64,000 nt of DNA from Neobacillus cucumis (GCF_016107705.1 NZ_JAEHGC010000006.1:62001-126000); one strand, 5' to 3'. Counted from the first letter of the stretch, positions 7,638-17,215 are shown. The notes: generated from the letters alone by a model not told the origin. Numbers and translations: made by a program.

Positions 7638-8738
7638 TTACGCATATTTTCTTCGAATCCAGCCAACAACCAACAAAAGCAAGGGAATCCCAATCATGTT
7701 GATGGGAAATACAAATGGAAGCACGAAAAACTTATCATAATACTGGGCGAATATCTGGATATTTTTAATCGACAGAGCCATAACAAACGAAATTGGAGCA
7801 AGAAGCCAAACCACTTTTCTCCAATCCTTCAGGTGAAACAATTGTGCTGTTCCATAACTTGCAATAAACATATATAACGCCAGCTTAACAAAAATACTAA
7901 AAAACCATATAATGACAATCAAAATATCCACGTTTTGAATAAATTCCATTACGGATATGAACCGACTCAAATCGTAAAACGGATACAAAAGCCTTGAAGG
8001 TAAATTTGGCCCGAACGTGAAAATCACAGCCAGTGTGCCGACGCTCACCATGAAAACGGCCAGCCCTATTCCCCACATCGCCCGTGTTGACGCTTGTTCC
8101 GGTTTTTCCATAAAGAAGACGAACATTGTCATCATGACAGACTCTCCAAAAAAGGAGGCCATTGGGGTATAGGAACCTTTAAGGATTGGAAGCAATCCAG
8201 AATCATGATAAATGGGAAGTATATAATGCCAATGCATATTGCCAAGGTCTAAAATGATCAGGACAGTAATCATCAAAATAACGATTGGACCAACGATTTC
8301 ACTTAAGCGTCCAATCCCTTCTATACCACCTTGGTACATGATAAAAATGAGCAGTAACATGGTGGTAAATATAATAACCCACAGAGGTGTCTTATGAAAC
8401 AACGCAGTAATCATGAAATCACCAAATTCACGGACGATTACTCCAATCGCCGAGTACCATAAAAGGAAAAAGGGAATCATCATCAGCTTACCAAGCCATT
8501 TACAGAGAATGGTTTGACTAAATTCAATCATGGTTTGGTTCGGATATAGAGAACTGAGTTTAGTTGCCAGAAAAGTAATGGCAATGCCAACAAGTCCTGC
8601 AATCACCATCGAGATCCATGCATCTTGTTTTACACTACGGATCGTAGATGATATGGTCAGAAGAAGTGAATTTCCCACTTCAAATGTGAACATCATCCAA
8701 AAAATTTGCGAGCCAGAGATTTTCATTGATTTTGCCAC
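7638..8738 (-). CDS. Spore germinant receptor B subunit (GerAB/GerKB-type permease)
   Basis: A 366-residue, roughly ten-helix inner-membrane protein of the endospore germination permease family (APC fold). It binds the small-molecule germinant in the spore inner membrane together with the A and C subunits. The amino end, ISGSQIFWMMFTFEVGNSLL, is typical. It probably starts at GTG (8738) behind AAGGAGACATACAGCTT. It is the last gene of an A-C-B ordered operon, 15 bp after gerAC. Germinant specificity cannot be read from the sequence. Confidence 0.93.
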   Translation of the reverse strand: MAKSMKISGSQIFWMMFTFEVGNSLLLTISSTIRSVKQDAWISMVIAGLVGIAITFLATKLSSLYPNQTMIEFSQTILCKWLGKLMMIPFFLLWYSAIGVIVREFGDFMITALFHKTPLWVIIFTTMLLLIFIMYQGGIEGIGRLSEIVGPIVILMITVLIILDLGNMHWHYILPIYHDSGLLPILKGSYTPMASFFGESVMMTMFVFFMEKPEQASTRAMWGIGLAVFMVSVGTLAVIFTFGPNLPSRLLYPFYDLSRFISVMEFIQNVDILIVIIWFFSIFVKLALYMFIASYGTAQLFHLKDWRKVVWLLAPISFVMALSIKNIQIFAQYYDKFFVLPFVFPINMIGIPLLLLVVGWIRRKYA

Positions 8739-8753
8739 AAGCTGTATGTCTCC

Positions 8754-9944
8754 TTATTTTTTTATTTCATTATTCTTTAACTGCAACGATGGTCCGGTCA
8801 GACCCACTCGCCGAATGGTCAGATTTGCATGGACTGAGACCTCTGCCTTTCGGAACTGATTGGCCCAACTTTTCTTCAATACTTTCCATTGGGATGGATA
8901 TTTTTGATGAATGGCTTCACCAAAGCCAAAGATATCGGTTCCATATTGTTTTTGAACCTTTTCAATGGTTTGAAGAGCTTCCTTTTCGGCCTCTTTTTCC
9001 AATACATGTTCTAGAAGATCAAGATTTTTCGATTGTGTAAGATCTAAATTCGTATTGTTCTCTCGGATGATTCCCTCACCCGAAAGGATAATGTCATATT
9101 TGATGGTGTGACCCTGAATAATGGGTATAATTTTGCTGTTCATTTTGATTATATATAAACTAGCAGTTCCCTTTCCCTCAGGCACAGTTACTGTAATCGT
9201 TTGTTTAGTTAAACGGTTGATTAGCCAAAGATAGTTTTTATCTTCCTGTAAATTTAAGAACCCCTTTAATTTAAGGTCTTTGTTGAAAACTGCCATGCCT
9301 ACAATTTGAAATCCTTTGACACTTGTTTGATCTTGTTTTTTGGAGCCCTGGTTCAGTTCAATAACGGGTAGGGTTGGGGTGATCCCGTCACTCATGATGG
9401 CGATAAAAAAATTTAATAAAGACGTATCTCCCATTCCACCCACTTGAGAGTGTTCTTTCAGTGCCCCAAGTGCAGGGATATTTTCTAAAGGATAGGATGC
9501 TTCCAGAAACTGCTTCGCTGTACTCCCCTTTACTATAAGTGCATCAGCTCGTAAGCGAATATCGGGATCGCGGCTATAGGTATCTAAAAATGGATCGAGA
9601 CCCCGCCTAGCCAATTGTTCTCCAATCACAATAACACGCCGGTGCCCTCGAAAGACTTCTCTTGACAATTTCGTCTGCATATTTTGTACAGCTTCAAGTG
9701 TGTCCTTTCCAGTTCCCGATTCAATAAAAACAGTTTTTCCTGCTTCACTTCTTCCACTCTGCCCCATTCCAATTTTTGAAGGGATGATAAATTGAGCGCT
9801 GATTTCAATTTTGTTATTCTCTGCCTGATCGAGTCCCCAGCCCAACTCTATGGCCAGATCATTTAACTCCGTTCGATCCCAGCAGCCCGTCAAGAAAAAT
9901 AAAGAAATAACCAGAATAAGACAAAGTGTCTTTAGCCGGCTCAT
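8754..9944 (-). CDS. Spore germinant receptor C subunit (Ger(x)C lipoprotein)
   Basis: A 396-residue lipoprotein: hydrophobic signal followed by lipobox LTGCW (Cys about residue 21), then the family opening RTELNDLAIELGWGLD. The middle region has ADALIVKGSTAKQFLE and TPTLPVIEL, and the carboxy domain contains VGMAVFNKDLKLKGFL and a long helical hairpin. It forms the outer-leaflet-anchored subunit of the receptor complex. Its start overlaps the gerAA stop by four bases (ATGA), showing translational coupling. Confidence 0.94.
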   Translation of the reverse strand: MSRLKTLCLILVISLFFLTGCWDRTELNDLAIELGWGLDQAENNKIEISAQFIIPSKIGMGQSGRSEAGKTVFIESGTGKDTLEAVQNMQTKLSREVFRGHRRVIVIGEQLARRGLDPFLDTYSRDPDIRLRADALIVKGSTAKQFLEASYPLENIPALGALKEHSQVGGMGDTSLLNFFIAIMSDGITPTLPVIELNQGSKKQDQTSVKGFQIVGMAVFNKDLKLKGFLNLQEDKNYLWLINRLTKQTITVTVPEGKGTASLYIIKMNSKIIPIIQGHTIKYDIILSGEGIIRENNTNLDLTQSKNLDLLEHVLEKEAEKEALQTIEKVQKQYGTDIFGFGEAIHQKYPSQWKVLKKSWANQFRKAEVSVHANLTIRRVGLTGPSLQLKNNEIKK

Positions 9945-11536
9945 TCTGTCTGGTCCCCTTGTTTCGGACCGGGTTGTTGGCCTTTCGGAATCCGCATTTT
10001 TTCCTCACCAGATATCATCACGGGACGGTTTGTCATCTTCCACCGGTGTGCTCGCATCAATACGTCCTTCAAATTACGAGGAATTTGGGGAGCAACAGGG
10101 CTTAGATAAGGAACACCAAAAGAGCGAATATTAGTTAAATGTATGAGCATTGCAAGGGCTCCAAAGGCAACCCCATACAGCCCCAATATTCCCGATAATA
10201 ATAGCATCGGGAAGCGCAGCACACGATAAGCTGTTCCCAAATTGTAGCGAGGAAAAGAAAACGACGAGATACCGGTAGTAGCCACAATTATGACCATGGG
10301 TGCTGATATAATGCCTGCTTGCACGGAAGCTTGTCCGATTACAAGCGCTCCGACGATACTGACAGCGGATCCAACGGCTTTTGGTAAACGAACGCCCGCT
10401 TCCCGCAGACCTTCAAACAAAAATTCCATCATCAGCGCTTCCACGACAGTCGGGAAAGGAATTCCTTCACGTGCCGCTGCAATACTGATAAGCAAATTTG
10501 TCGGGATCAATTGTGGATGATAGGTTGTCACCGCAACGTAAAGAGAAGGGAGGAATAAAGAAATATTTATAAGTGTAAAACGTACAAATCGTATGAAGGA
10601 TGTAAAGATCGATCGTTCGTAATAATCCTCCGCTGCTTGCACTCCTGTCCAGAATGTCATTGGAACGATTAGAACGAAAGGTGTGTTATCCACAAAAATG
10701 GCAACCTTCCCTTCTAATAGGCTTGCACACACTACATCCGGTCGTTCGGTATTTTGAATTTGTGGAAAGGGAGAATAAGGAAGATCTTCGATAAACTCTT
10801 CAATAAAAGCTGACTCTAAAATCCCATCAATTTGAATTCGCCGAACCCTTTGGCGAACTTCCTCTAAAACCGTATTTGAAGCAATCCCCTCAATGTAGGA
10901 AATCGCGATATCTGTCTGCGATAAATCTCCAATCGAATAAGGTTCCATTTTTAGTCTAGGGCTCCGAATTCTCCGGCGTACAAGGCTCGTATTTACCCTG
11001 AGAGTTTCCGTAAACCCGTCTCGTGGGCCGCGCACAGAAAGCTCTGCACTAGGCTCTTCGATACTACGTTTCTCAAACCCTTTTATATCGGCAAGCAGCG
11101 CTTGATTCTCCCCGTCTGTCAGAACAGCAAGATTAGATTTCAATACTGCATCACTGACCTCACGAACCTTAGAAACGGCCTTTACTTGAGTAATGGCTAC
11201 AAGCTGGTCTTGGATAATTTCGCCAATTGAGTCCGCTTGCTTTAATCCATCAGGCATACCTTCGAACATCATTGGTTTCAAAACAACCTGTTCCACTATT
11301 TTCGTATCCACTAATCCATCTATATAAATCAGAAGCATTTTGGTCTGCCTATTGGCGCAAATGGGGCGGAAGACAATATCAGAACAATTTTCAAACACTT
11401 GTTTCAAAATCTGTTCATTCACAGATATATCCGCTGCGAGTACCTCATCTTGAACATTTAGGGGCAATACGCCGGTACTCTCCAGTTCCTGAATGGCTTT
11501 TTTTAAAGGCCTCATCTTACGAATTTTTACCATCAT
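9941..11536 (-). CDS. Spore germinant receptor A subunit (GerAA family)
   Basis: 531 residues: a soluble amino-terminal region (1 to about 290) with LLIYIDGLVDTKIVEQVVLK and KGFEKRSIEEPSAE, the PRDGFTE motif, then five to six membrane segments in the carboxy half (FTLINISLFLPSLYVAVTTY onward) and a short cytosolic tail. This is the channel-like scaffold of the GerA-type receptor. Two tandem ATGs open the frame (11536, 11533); the second has better spacing from GGGGGG. First gene of the operon, presumably expressed in the forespore; I could not pick a sure sigma-G promoter. Confidence 0.95.
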   Translation of the reverse strand: MMVKIRKMRPLKKAIQELESTGVLPLNVQDEVLAADISVNEQILKQVFENCSDIVFRPICANRQTKMLLIYIDGLVDTKIVEQVVLKPMMFEGMPDGLKQADSIGEIIQDQLVAITQVKAVSKVREVSDAVLKSNLAVLTDGENQALLADIKGFEKRSIEEPSAELSVRGPRDGFTETLRVNTSLVRRRIRSPRLKMEPYSIGDLSQTDIAISYIEGIASNTVLEEVRQRVRRIQIDGILESAFIEEFIEDLPYSPFPQIQNTERPDVVCASLLEGKVAIFVDNTPFVLIVPMTFWTGVQAAEDYYERSIFTSFIRFVRFTLINISLFLPSLYVAVTTYHPQLIPTNLLISIAAAREGIPFPTVVEALMMEFLFEGLREAGVRLPKAVGSAVSIVGALVIGQASVQAGIISAPMVIIVATTGISSFSFPRYNLGTAYRVLRFPMLLLSGILGLYGVAFGALAMLIHLTNIRSFGVPYLSPVAPQIPRNLKDVLMRAHRWKMTNRPVMISGEEKMRIPKGQQPGPKQGDQTE

Positions 11537-11629
11537 ATTCCCCCCAATATATGATTTATAAAATCTAACTTAAAAAAAACACAATATTCCGTCGTTAAAG
11601 TGTCTCACTCCTTTTTAAAAATTATTCAA

Positions 11630-11775
11630 TTATTTCCAAAAACTCCTGTTACATGTAACAAGTAGAAAGTAATTTCTACAGAGGTTCTATTATCAACTCG
11701 ACTAGCGGGGTAGTACCATCAAAGCTTTCTCACCCGCAATAAAGCATTTCAAGTTAATGTCAAATGTTTATCGAT
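11630..11775 (-). other. Possible small structured RNA or gerAA leader
   Basis: On the minus strand a TTGACA (about 11757-11762) with a TATTGC 16 bp downstream is followed by GCGGG...CCCGC pairing, GTAGAAA/TTTCTAC (11662-11682), GTTACATGTAAC (11648-11659) and CTCTGT...ACAGGAG before TTTTTGG. The order promoter, hairpins, terminator suits a small RNA or an attenuated leader of the ger operon. No known family recognised. Confidence 0.3.
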
Positions 11776-11789
11776 ATTTTTGTAAAGTA

Positions 11790-12162
11790 GTCTTTACTCG
11801 ATTGTCACGTTCTACAAAGGATCTGATTGAGATTACGGAGCTTATCTCTTAAAGGAGCACACTTGAAAAGTCAAAGGAATCATGGCTGAATACAACCACA
11901 ACACATGGAAAAAAGTAGTTTATCATTTTCGCTGGTATTGCTCAATTTGAAAGAGATTTAATTTCTGAACGGACAAAGGAAGGTATCCAGGCTGCAAGGA
12001 AACGAGTAGGGAAATACTGGAAGGTCGAAAACTGATGAGGAAAAAGTTAATTATGCCTTATATCTTCTGGATCAAGGGATGAATCATACTGATGCTGCAG
12101 AAAAAGCTGGTATATCTAGAATGACTCAGTATCGTAAGATGCAAAAAATAATTTCATATTGA
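11790..12162 (+). pseudogene. Decayed serine recombinase (resolvase/invertase family)
   Basis: Pieces of a resolvase appear in all three frames in the right order: FTRLSRSTKDLIEITELIS, then KGAHLKS, ESWLNTTTTHGK, FAGIAQFERDLISERTKEG (from 11928) and, after another shift at about 12019, GRSKTDEEKVNYALYLLDQG and the helix-turn-helix ending AGISRMTQYRKMQK. The catalytic Ser end is missing. At least three frameshifts plus a stop make it non-functional. It is a scar of a former mobile element or phage between the ger operon and the transporter operon. Confidence 0.75.
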
Positions 12163-12215
12163 TAAAGAATGGGACGATATTTACTACTTGCTTAATGGAA
12201 TTGCCAATTTAGAAC

Positions 12216-12265
12216 AGCCTACTGAACCAAACAACAAAATGTTGTCGGGTACAGTAGGCTTTTTT
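12216..12265 (+). terminator. Intrinsic terminator
   Basis: AGCCTACTG (12216-12224) pairs with CAGTAGGCT (12252-12260) followed by TTTTT. It ends whatever reads out of the resolvase remnant and insulates the next operon. Confidence 0.85.
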
Positions 12266-12311
12266 GTGAAAAGTTATTCGCTCTAGAGGGTGGACAGAAC
12301 ATTACAAAACC

Positions 12312-12350
12312 TTAACATTGGTTTAATGTAGTATTTACATTAATAAATTA
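12312..12350 (+). promoter_or_regulatory. Pho box (PhoP-binding direct repeats)
   Basis: TTAACA (12312-12317), TTAATG (12323-12328) and TTTACA (12334-12339) repeat with exact 11-bp spacing, plus a weaker AAATTA at 12345. Bacillus PhoP~P binds repeats of TT(A/C/T)ACA separated by 4-6 bp. The box lies about 60-95 bp upstream of the binding-protein start, so the operon is probably induced by phosphate starvation. Confidence 0.7.
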
Positions 12351-12406
12351 CTCTAAAACAGTAATGAATCAACAACAATATTAAAGAAACCAAACTGGAG
12401 GATTTT

Positions 12407-13519
12407 TTGATGAAACATAAATGGAGTAAGACAATGAAGACAATTCAAGCTGGGATATTAGGGGTAAGTTTACTAAGTTTGGCAGCTTGCAGTACAAATG
12501 AAAAAACTACTGCTCCCGTTGTGAAAAATCCCAACTCGTTAACAGTTGGGGAAATTGAGTCAAAAGCAAAGAAAGAAGGGGCCATCAATAGCGTAGGTAT
12601 GCCAGATACATGGGCAAACTGGGGAGAAACCTGGACGGACGTGACAAAAAAATATAAATTAACCCATAATGATACAGATTTATCCAGTGCTGAAGAGATT
12701 GCCAAGTTTGAATCAGAAAAAGATAATGCTTCCGCTGATATTGGTGACGTAGGGATTTCTTTTGCCCCCATTGCGGAGCAAAAAAACCTAACTATACCGT
12801 ATAAAACCTCCTATTGGGAACAAGTACCGAAATGGGCGAAAGATGACAATGGAGACTGGGTTGCAGGATATCAAGGAACGATTGCCTTTCTAACGAATAA
12901 AGAATTGGTAAAGAACCCGCCAAAATCATGGGCTGATATTTTAAAAGGAAATTACAAAGTTACCGTTGGCGATGTTCAGCGAGGCGCACAGAATCAAATG
13001 GCTGTTCTTGCTGCAGCGATTGCTAACGGCGGCAGTGAGTCCAATATCGAACCAGGTCTTAAATATTTTGCCGAGCTTGCCAAGCAAGGCCGTCTTAGTC
13101 TAACAGATGCAAAGCCGGCTAACATTGAAAAAGGGGAAGTAGAGGTAGCAATTGTTTGGGATTTCAATGCAATTGGATATGCGGAGCAAATCAACCGCAG
13201 CCAATTTGATATAAGTATTCCAAAAGAAGGTTCAGTTGTCAGTGCTTATTCCACCATCATTAACAAATATGCGAAGCATCCATATGCGGCGATGGCGACT
13301 AGAGAATATATCTTAAGCGATGAAGGACAAATAAATTTAGCTAAAGGATTTGCACGTCCGATTCGTGATGTACAACTTCCAAAAGAGGTAGCAGCCAAAC
13401 TGGTTCCAAAAGAAGAATACAAAAATGCAAAACCAATTAATGATTATAAATCTTGGGAAGGAACAGCAAAAACTTTACCCCAGCTTTGGCAAGAAGAGGT
13501 GTTAGTAAATGTTAAATAA
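12407..13519 (+). CDS. ABC importer substrate-binding lipoprotein (family 1, phosphonate/Fe-type)
   Basis: A 370-residue lipoprotein with lipobox LAACS (Cys about 28). The mature part is a periplasmic-binding-protein fold of the family-1 type used by ferric, spermidine/putrescine and 2-aminoethylphosphonate importers (VGEIESKAKKEGAINSVGMP, IAFLTNKELVKNPPKSWADI, VSAYSTIINKYAKHPYAAM). It captures the ligand and hands it to the permeases at 14459-16182. First gene of the operon, behind a Pho box. The ligand is unknown; Pho control and the next gene favour an organophosphorus compound over iron. Confidence 0.88.
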   Translation: MMKHKWSKTMKTIQAGILGVSLLSLAACSTNEKTTAPVVKNPNSLTVGEIESKAKKEGAINSVGMPDTWANWGETWTDVTKKYKLTHNDTDLSSAEEIAKFESEKDNASADIGDVGISFAPIAEQKNLTIPYKTSYWEQVPKWAKDDNGDWVAGYQGTIAFLTNKELVKNPPKSWADILKGNYKVTVGDVQRGAQNQMAVLAAAIANGGSESNIEPGLKYFAELAKQGRLSLTDAKPANIEKGEVEVAIVWDFNAIGYAEQINRSQFDISIPKEGSVVSAYSTIINKYAKHPYAAMATREYILSDEGQINLAKGFARPIRDVQLPKEVAAKLVPKEEYKNAKPINDYKSWEGTAKTLPQLWQEEVLVNVK

Positions 13520-14342
13520 AGTAATTGTCGTTGTTGTTGATGGAATGAGATATGACAAGGCGTTTGATGCGCTGGGATATGTTCAGCATTTAGTTGAAAC
13601 GAATCAGGCGGCACTATACAAAGTAAAATCTGAGCTCCCAAGTCTTTCCCGTCCACTATATGAAGTATTACTAACAGGGACGCCGGCATCTATGAATGGA
13701 ATTACCTCTAATCAAACTGTTCGTTTATCTAATGAGAAAAGTATCTTTCATCTTACGAAAGAAAATGGACTAAGAAATGCTGCTGCAGCTTACTACTGGG
13801 TAAGCGAACTTTATAATCGAGCTCCATTCCATTTTATTGAAGACCGTGTACAAGAAGATACGTCAAAGCCTATTCAATCCGGATCGTTCTATTGGGAAGA
13901 TGATTATCCGGATAGCCATTTGTTGATGGATGCTGAGGCTTTGCGCAGAAAGCATGATCCGCACTTTTTATACATTCACCCTATGGGAGTGGACGTAAAA
14001 GGGGAAAATTACGGTTCTGAATCGAAAGAATATCGTGAACAAATTTTAAAAATGGGCAGCTTGATAGCGCAGCTTCTCCCGATTTGGATGAAATCCGGTT
14101 ACCATATTTTGATTACCTCCGACCATGGGATGAGTGAATACGGGAACCATGGAGGCATAACCGATGGTGAACGTGATGTACCGCTTTTTGTCATTAGTCC
14201 GAGAATTGAAACAGGAATACATGGGGAAACCATTCCTCAATTGGCGTTTGCTCCACTTGTTTGTGAACTGTTAGGTATTGAACCGTCTGACAAGATGATT
14301 TCTTATAAATTTCCTGGATTGAAAGAAGAGGTCACTCTTTAA
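13509..14342 (+). CDS. Alkaline-phosphatase-superfamily hydrolase (nucleotide pyrophosphatase/phosphodiesterase-like)
   Basis: 277 residues without signal peptide, so cytosolic. Its start overlaps the end of the binding-protein gene by 11 bases, indicating coupling. It has the superfamily metal and nucleophile sites: VVVDGMRYD at the amino end, LPSLSRPLYEVLLTG (Ser/Thr nucleophile region, about 38-53), the HPMGVDVKG His/Asp site and ITSDHGMSEYGNHGG (about 202-216). Such small members cleave phosphodiesters, pyrophosphates or phosphonates. Placed inside an import operon, it probably releases phosphate from the imported compound. Exact substrate unknown. Confidence 0.85.
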   Translation: MLNKVIVVVVDGMRYDKAFDALGYVQHLVETNQAALYKVKSELPSLSRPLYEVLLTGTPASMNGITSNQTVRLSNEKSIFHLTKENGLRNAAAAYYWVSELYNRAPFHFIEDRVQEDTSKPIQSGSFYWEDDYPDSHLLMDAEALRRKHDPHFLYIHPMGVDVKGENYGSESKEYREQILKMGSLIAQLLPIWMKSGYHILITSDHGMSEYGNHGGITDGERDVPLFVISPRIETGIHGETIPQLAFAPLVCELLGIEPSDKMISYKFPGLKEEVTL

Positions 14343-14386
14343 TTAGGAAAGGCTTATAGCCTATCAATAAAGCATTCTTTGAAAAT

Positions 14387-14422
14387 TTGAATCGATTTGG
14401 CATTGTGGCCAAATTGATTCAA
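14387..14422 (+). other. Intercistronic 15-bp hairpin
   Basis: TTGAATCGATTTGGC (14387-14401) pairs with GCCAAATTGATTCAA (14408-14422), one G-U, six-base loop. No T-run follows. It lies in the only long gap of the operon (116 bp), before the permease genes, and may protect upstream mRNA or partly terminate so that binding protein is made in excess. Confidence 0.6.
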
Positions 14423-14458
14423 GGGATTGTTTAGCCATTTTTAGAGGAGCGAAAAATC

Positions 14459-15310
14459 TTGCAAAAACTAAAAAAACAAAAACTGTATTTATTAGCTCTT
14501 TTACTGCCATTTATTATTCTAATTATTGGTTTTGAAATTGGGCCATTAGTTACGATGTTGAAAAATAGCTTTTATGCTGACGATGGAATCAAGGTGACAA
14601 TCGAGCAATATGTAACCATATTCAAAAGTAAATTTTACTTACAAGCCATTCAAAACAGCGTTCTTATTTCATTTTTTTCCGCCATCACTTCGATCATAGT
14701 GGCGATTGGCATCGCCTATTCGTTTACAAAATTTTCGAAGAAAGCACAAAATCGTTTACTTATGATTGCCAATATGACTTCGCATTTTGAAGGAATTCCA
14801 CTTTCTTTTTCCTATATTATTTTGCTTGGAAACAATGGTCTGTTTACCTTGCTTTTTGCCAAGTTTGGCTGGGATGTGTTGGGGAATTTTAACTTATACT
14901 CATGGACGGGGTTAATTCTTGTCTACGTTTATTTCCAAATTCCCATGGCTATTATGCTTCTATATCCCTCATACCAAGGGATAAAACAGCAATGGAAAGA
15001 AGCTGCAGCTTTATTAGGGGCTTCAAAGCGACAATTTTGGCTTCATATTGGTCTGCCTGTCCTTTTACCAAGTATTGCAGGTATATTCAGTATTTTATTT
15101 GCAAATGCCATGGGCGCATATGCTACGGCTTATGCATTAGTCGGCAGCAACTATAATTTACTATCCTTGCAAATTGCCTCTCTCGTTGCTAGTGATGTTG
15201 CATTAAAGCCGCAGCTGGGCAGTGCATTAGGTGTTCTTTTAGCTTCGACGATGATTTTGGCGATGTGGTTTAATCAGCGTATGATGCGCCGTTTCAGGAG
15301 GGATTTATAA
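14459..15310 (+). CDS. ABC importer permease 1
   Basis: 283 residues, about six membrane helices, PotB/binding-protein-dependent permease family. The EAA loop is clear: EAAALLGASKRQFWLHIGLP (about 181-200). The start is TTG 14459 with GAGGAG 8-10 bases upstream. It pairs with the next permease, whose ATG overlaps this stop region (ATAATG). Confidence 0.92.
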   Translation: MQKLKKQKLYLLALLLPFIILIIGFEIGPLVTMLKNSFYADDGIKVTIEQYVTIFKSKFYLQAIQNSVLISFFSAITSIIVAIGIAYSFTKFSKKAQNRLLMIANMTSHFEGIPLSFSYIILLGNNGLFTLLFAKFGWDVLGNFNLYSWTGLILVYVYFQIPMAIMLLYPSYQGIKQQWKEAAALLGASKRQFWLHIGLPVLLPSIAGIFSILFANAMGAYATAYALVGSNYNLLSLQIASLVASDVALKPQLGSALGVLLASTMILAMWFNQRMMRRFRRDL

Positions 15311-16182
15311 TGAAATCTTCATTGCGTTTCCATAAGATAGCTGTTGGGTTACTCATTATTTATTTGTTAATACCGCTAATCGGGACATTTTTATTTTCCA
15401 TTGCCGGCAAGTGGGATCGTACCATTTTACCTGAGTCTTTTACCATGAAGTGGTATATTGAATTATTTCAAGATGCAAGGTTTTTTACTGCCTTTCAACA
15501 CACATTGTTTCTGATTGTTATGTCTGTGGGTCTTAGTATCGTTATTATGCTTCCGACTATCTTTATTATCACGATCTATTTCCGCAAGTTAGAAGGATTC
15601 CTTCAAGCGGTTTCGATGCTTCCTTATGGAATCCCTCCCATTGTCGGAGCTGTTGGATTAATCAAGTTATATTCGAATGGACCGATTCAACTTTCCGGAA
15701 CACCATGGATTTTGATTGGTGCTTATTTTGTTACTATTTTACCATTCATGTATCAAGGGATCCGGAACAGTTTGCGGACCATAAATGCGGTGGAACTTGT
15801 TGATGCCGCTGAGTTATTGGGGGCATCCAAATTTCAAGCTTTTAGAACCGTCGTGTTTCCTAATATTCTATCCGGTATCCTGGTATCTACACTGTTATCC
15901 ATTGCTCTTTTATTTAGTGAGTTTTCTTTTGCTAACCTGCTAGTTGGAGGACAGTTTGAAACCCTTCAAATTTATCTTTCCAACAAATTAAATACGAGTG
16001 GTCACTTAACAAGTGCAATTGTTATTACGTATTATTCAGTGATTATGCTTTTAACATGGGCTGTTTTAAAAGCCACGTTCAGAAACCAAAAAAGTCTATA
16101 TATGTTAAAAAAGAAGCGGATTTTATCAAGTTTTAAGAAACGGTCTCCTAAAAACATTACTTTTTTGGAAGGTGAAAATTAA
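15310..16182 (+). CDS. ABC importer permease 2
   Basis: 290 residues, PotC-type permease with about six membrane helices and the EAA-type loop AAELLGASKFQAFRTVVFPN (about 159-178). It overlaps the preceding and following genes by one base each, so it is translationally coupled. A basic carboxy tail (KKRILSSFKKRSPKN) is cytosolic. Confidence 0.92.
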   Translation: MKSSLRFHKIAVGLLIIYLLIPLIGTFLFSIAGKWDRTILPESFTMKWYIELFQDARFFTAFQHTLFLIVMSVGLSIVIMLPTIFIITIYFRKLEGFLQAVSMLPYGIPPIVGAVGLIKLYSNGPIQLSGTPWILIGAYFVTILPFMYQGIRNSLRTINAVELVDAAELLGASKFQAFRTVVFPNILSGILVSTLLSIALLFSEFSFANLLVGGQFETLQIYLSNKLNTSGHLTSAIVITYYSVIMLLTWAVLKATFRNQKSLYMLKKKRILSSFKKRSPKNITFLEGEN

Positions 16183-17195
16183 TGAGCTATGTAACAATTG
16201 ATCAAGTGACGAAGCGATATGAAAACCAGGTGGTTCTAAATCATATATCTTTAACATTGCAAAAAGGAGAATTTGCTACACTTCTTGGACAAAGCGGATG
16301 CGGAAAAAGTACATTGCTCAGGTCCATTGCTGGACTTGAAGAAGTGGATAAGGGAAGGATCTTAGTAGATCAAAAAGATATTACTCATTTATCCCCCCGG
16401 CTGCGTGAGGTCGGTATGGTATTCCAATCCTATGCCCTTTTCCCGAATATGACCGTTTTCGATAACATTGCATATGGGCTTAAAATGAAAAAACAAAGAA
16501 ATATCAAATCAAGGGTGCAAAACATGATTGATATGGTTGATTTAACCGGAAAAGAAGGATCTTATCCGCATCAGCTATCCGGCGGCCAGCAGCAGCGGGT
16601 TGCACTGGCACGGGCGCTTGTGATGGAACCGAAAGTGCTGCTGTTGGATGAGCCTTTAAGTGCATTGGATGCAAAAATCAGGAAAAATTTACAAAGGGAA
16701 TTAAAAAGAATACAAAGAGAATTGGAGATCACCACGATCTTTGTTACGCATGATCAAGAAGAAGCAATGACCTTGTCAGATAAGATCTTTATTATGAATG
16801 AAGGCAATATTGTTCAATCGGGTTCTCCATCAGAAATTTATACTTCCCCAGTTAACACCTTTGTTGCAAAATTTATCGGGAATTATAATGTTCTAACTGT
16901 TGAGGTATTTAATAAACTGGTTTCAAGTCCAGAATTAAAAGGCAATGAAGTAGCGATCCGCCCTGAAGTATTGCAATTAGCGCCAGTTAATCAAGAAACC
17001 ATGACTTTAAAAGATAATTGGTCGGTTAAAGGTGTGATTCGGGATATTTCGATGACCGGGAATGTTTTAAGATACGAAGTTGAAACAGATGGTTCAATCC
17101 TTCATGTGGATTCTCTTCACCATCAAGGAGAAAAACTGGATCAGGGCTCACCTATTCGTATACTTATACCAAAGAAAGAATGCATTGTTTTATAA
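16182..17195 (+). CDS. ABC importer ATP-binding protein (PotA/FbpC type)
   Basis: 337 residues. Walker A GQSGCGKST (about 36-44), Q-loop VFQSYALFPN, signature LSGGQQQRVALARAL (about 131-145), Walker B VLLLDEPLSALD and switch His in FVTHDQEEA are all intact. After about residue 230 comes a TOBE-type regulatory domain (EVAIRPEVLQLAPVN). It drives the two preceding permeases. Confidence 0.95.
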   Translation: MSYVTIDQVTKRYENQVVLNHISLTLQKGEFATLLGQSGCGKSTLLRSIAGLEEVDKGRILVDQKDITHLSPRLREVGMVFQSYALFPNMTVFDNIAYGLKMKKQRNIKSRVQNMIDMVDLTGKEGSYPHQLSGGQQQRVALARALVMEPKVLLLDEPLSALDAKIRKNLQRELKRIQRELEITTIFVTHDQEEAMTLSDKIFIMNEGNIVQSGSPSEIYTSPVNTFVAKFIGNYNVLTVEVFNKLVSSPELKGNEVAIRPEVLQLAPVNQETMTLKDNWSVKGVIRDISMTGNVLRYEVETDGSILHVDSLHHQGEKLDQGSPIRILIPKKECIVL

Positions 17196-17215
17196 AATAT
17201 TAATGGGGTAATCAA

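Noticed and set aside
7578..7877. Plus-strand 99-codon frame opposite the gerAB-type gene
   Set aside because: Antisense to a well-supported gene, no ribosome site and no recognisable domain.
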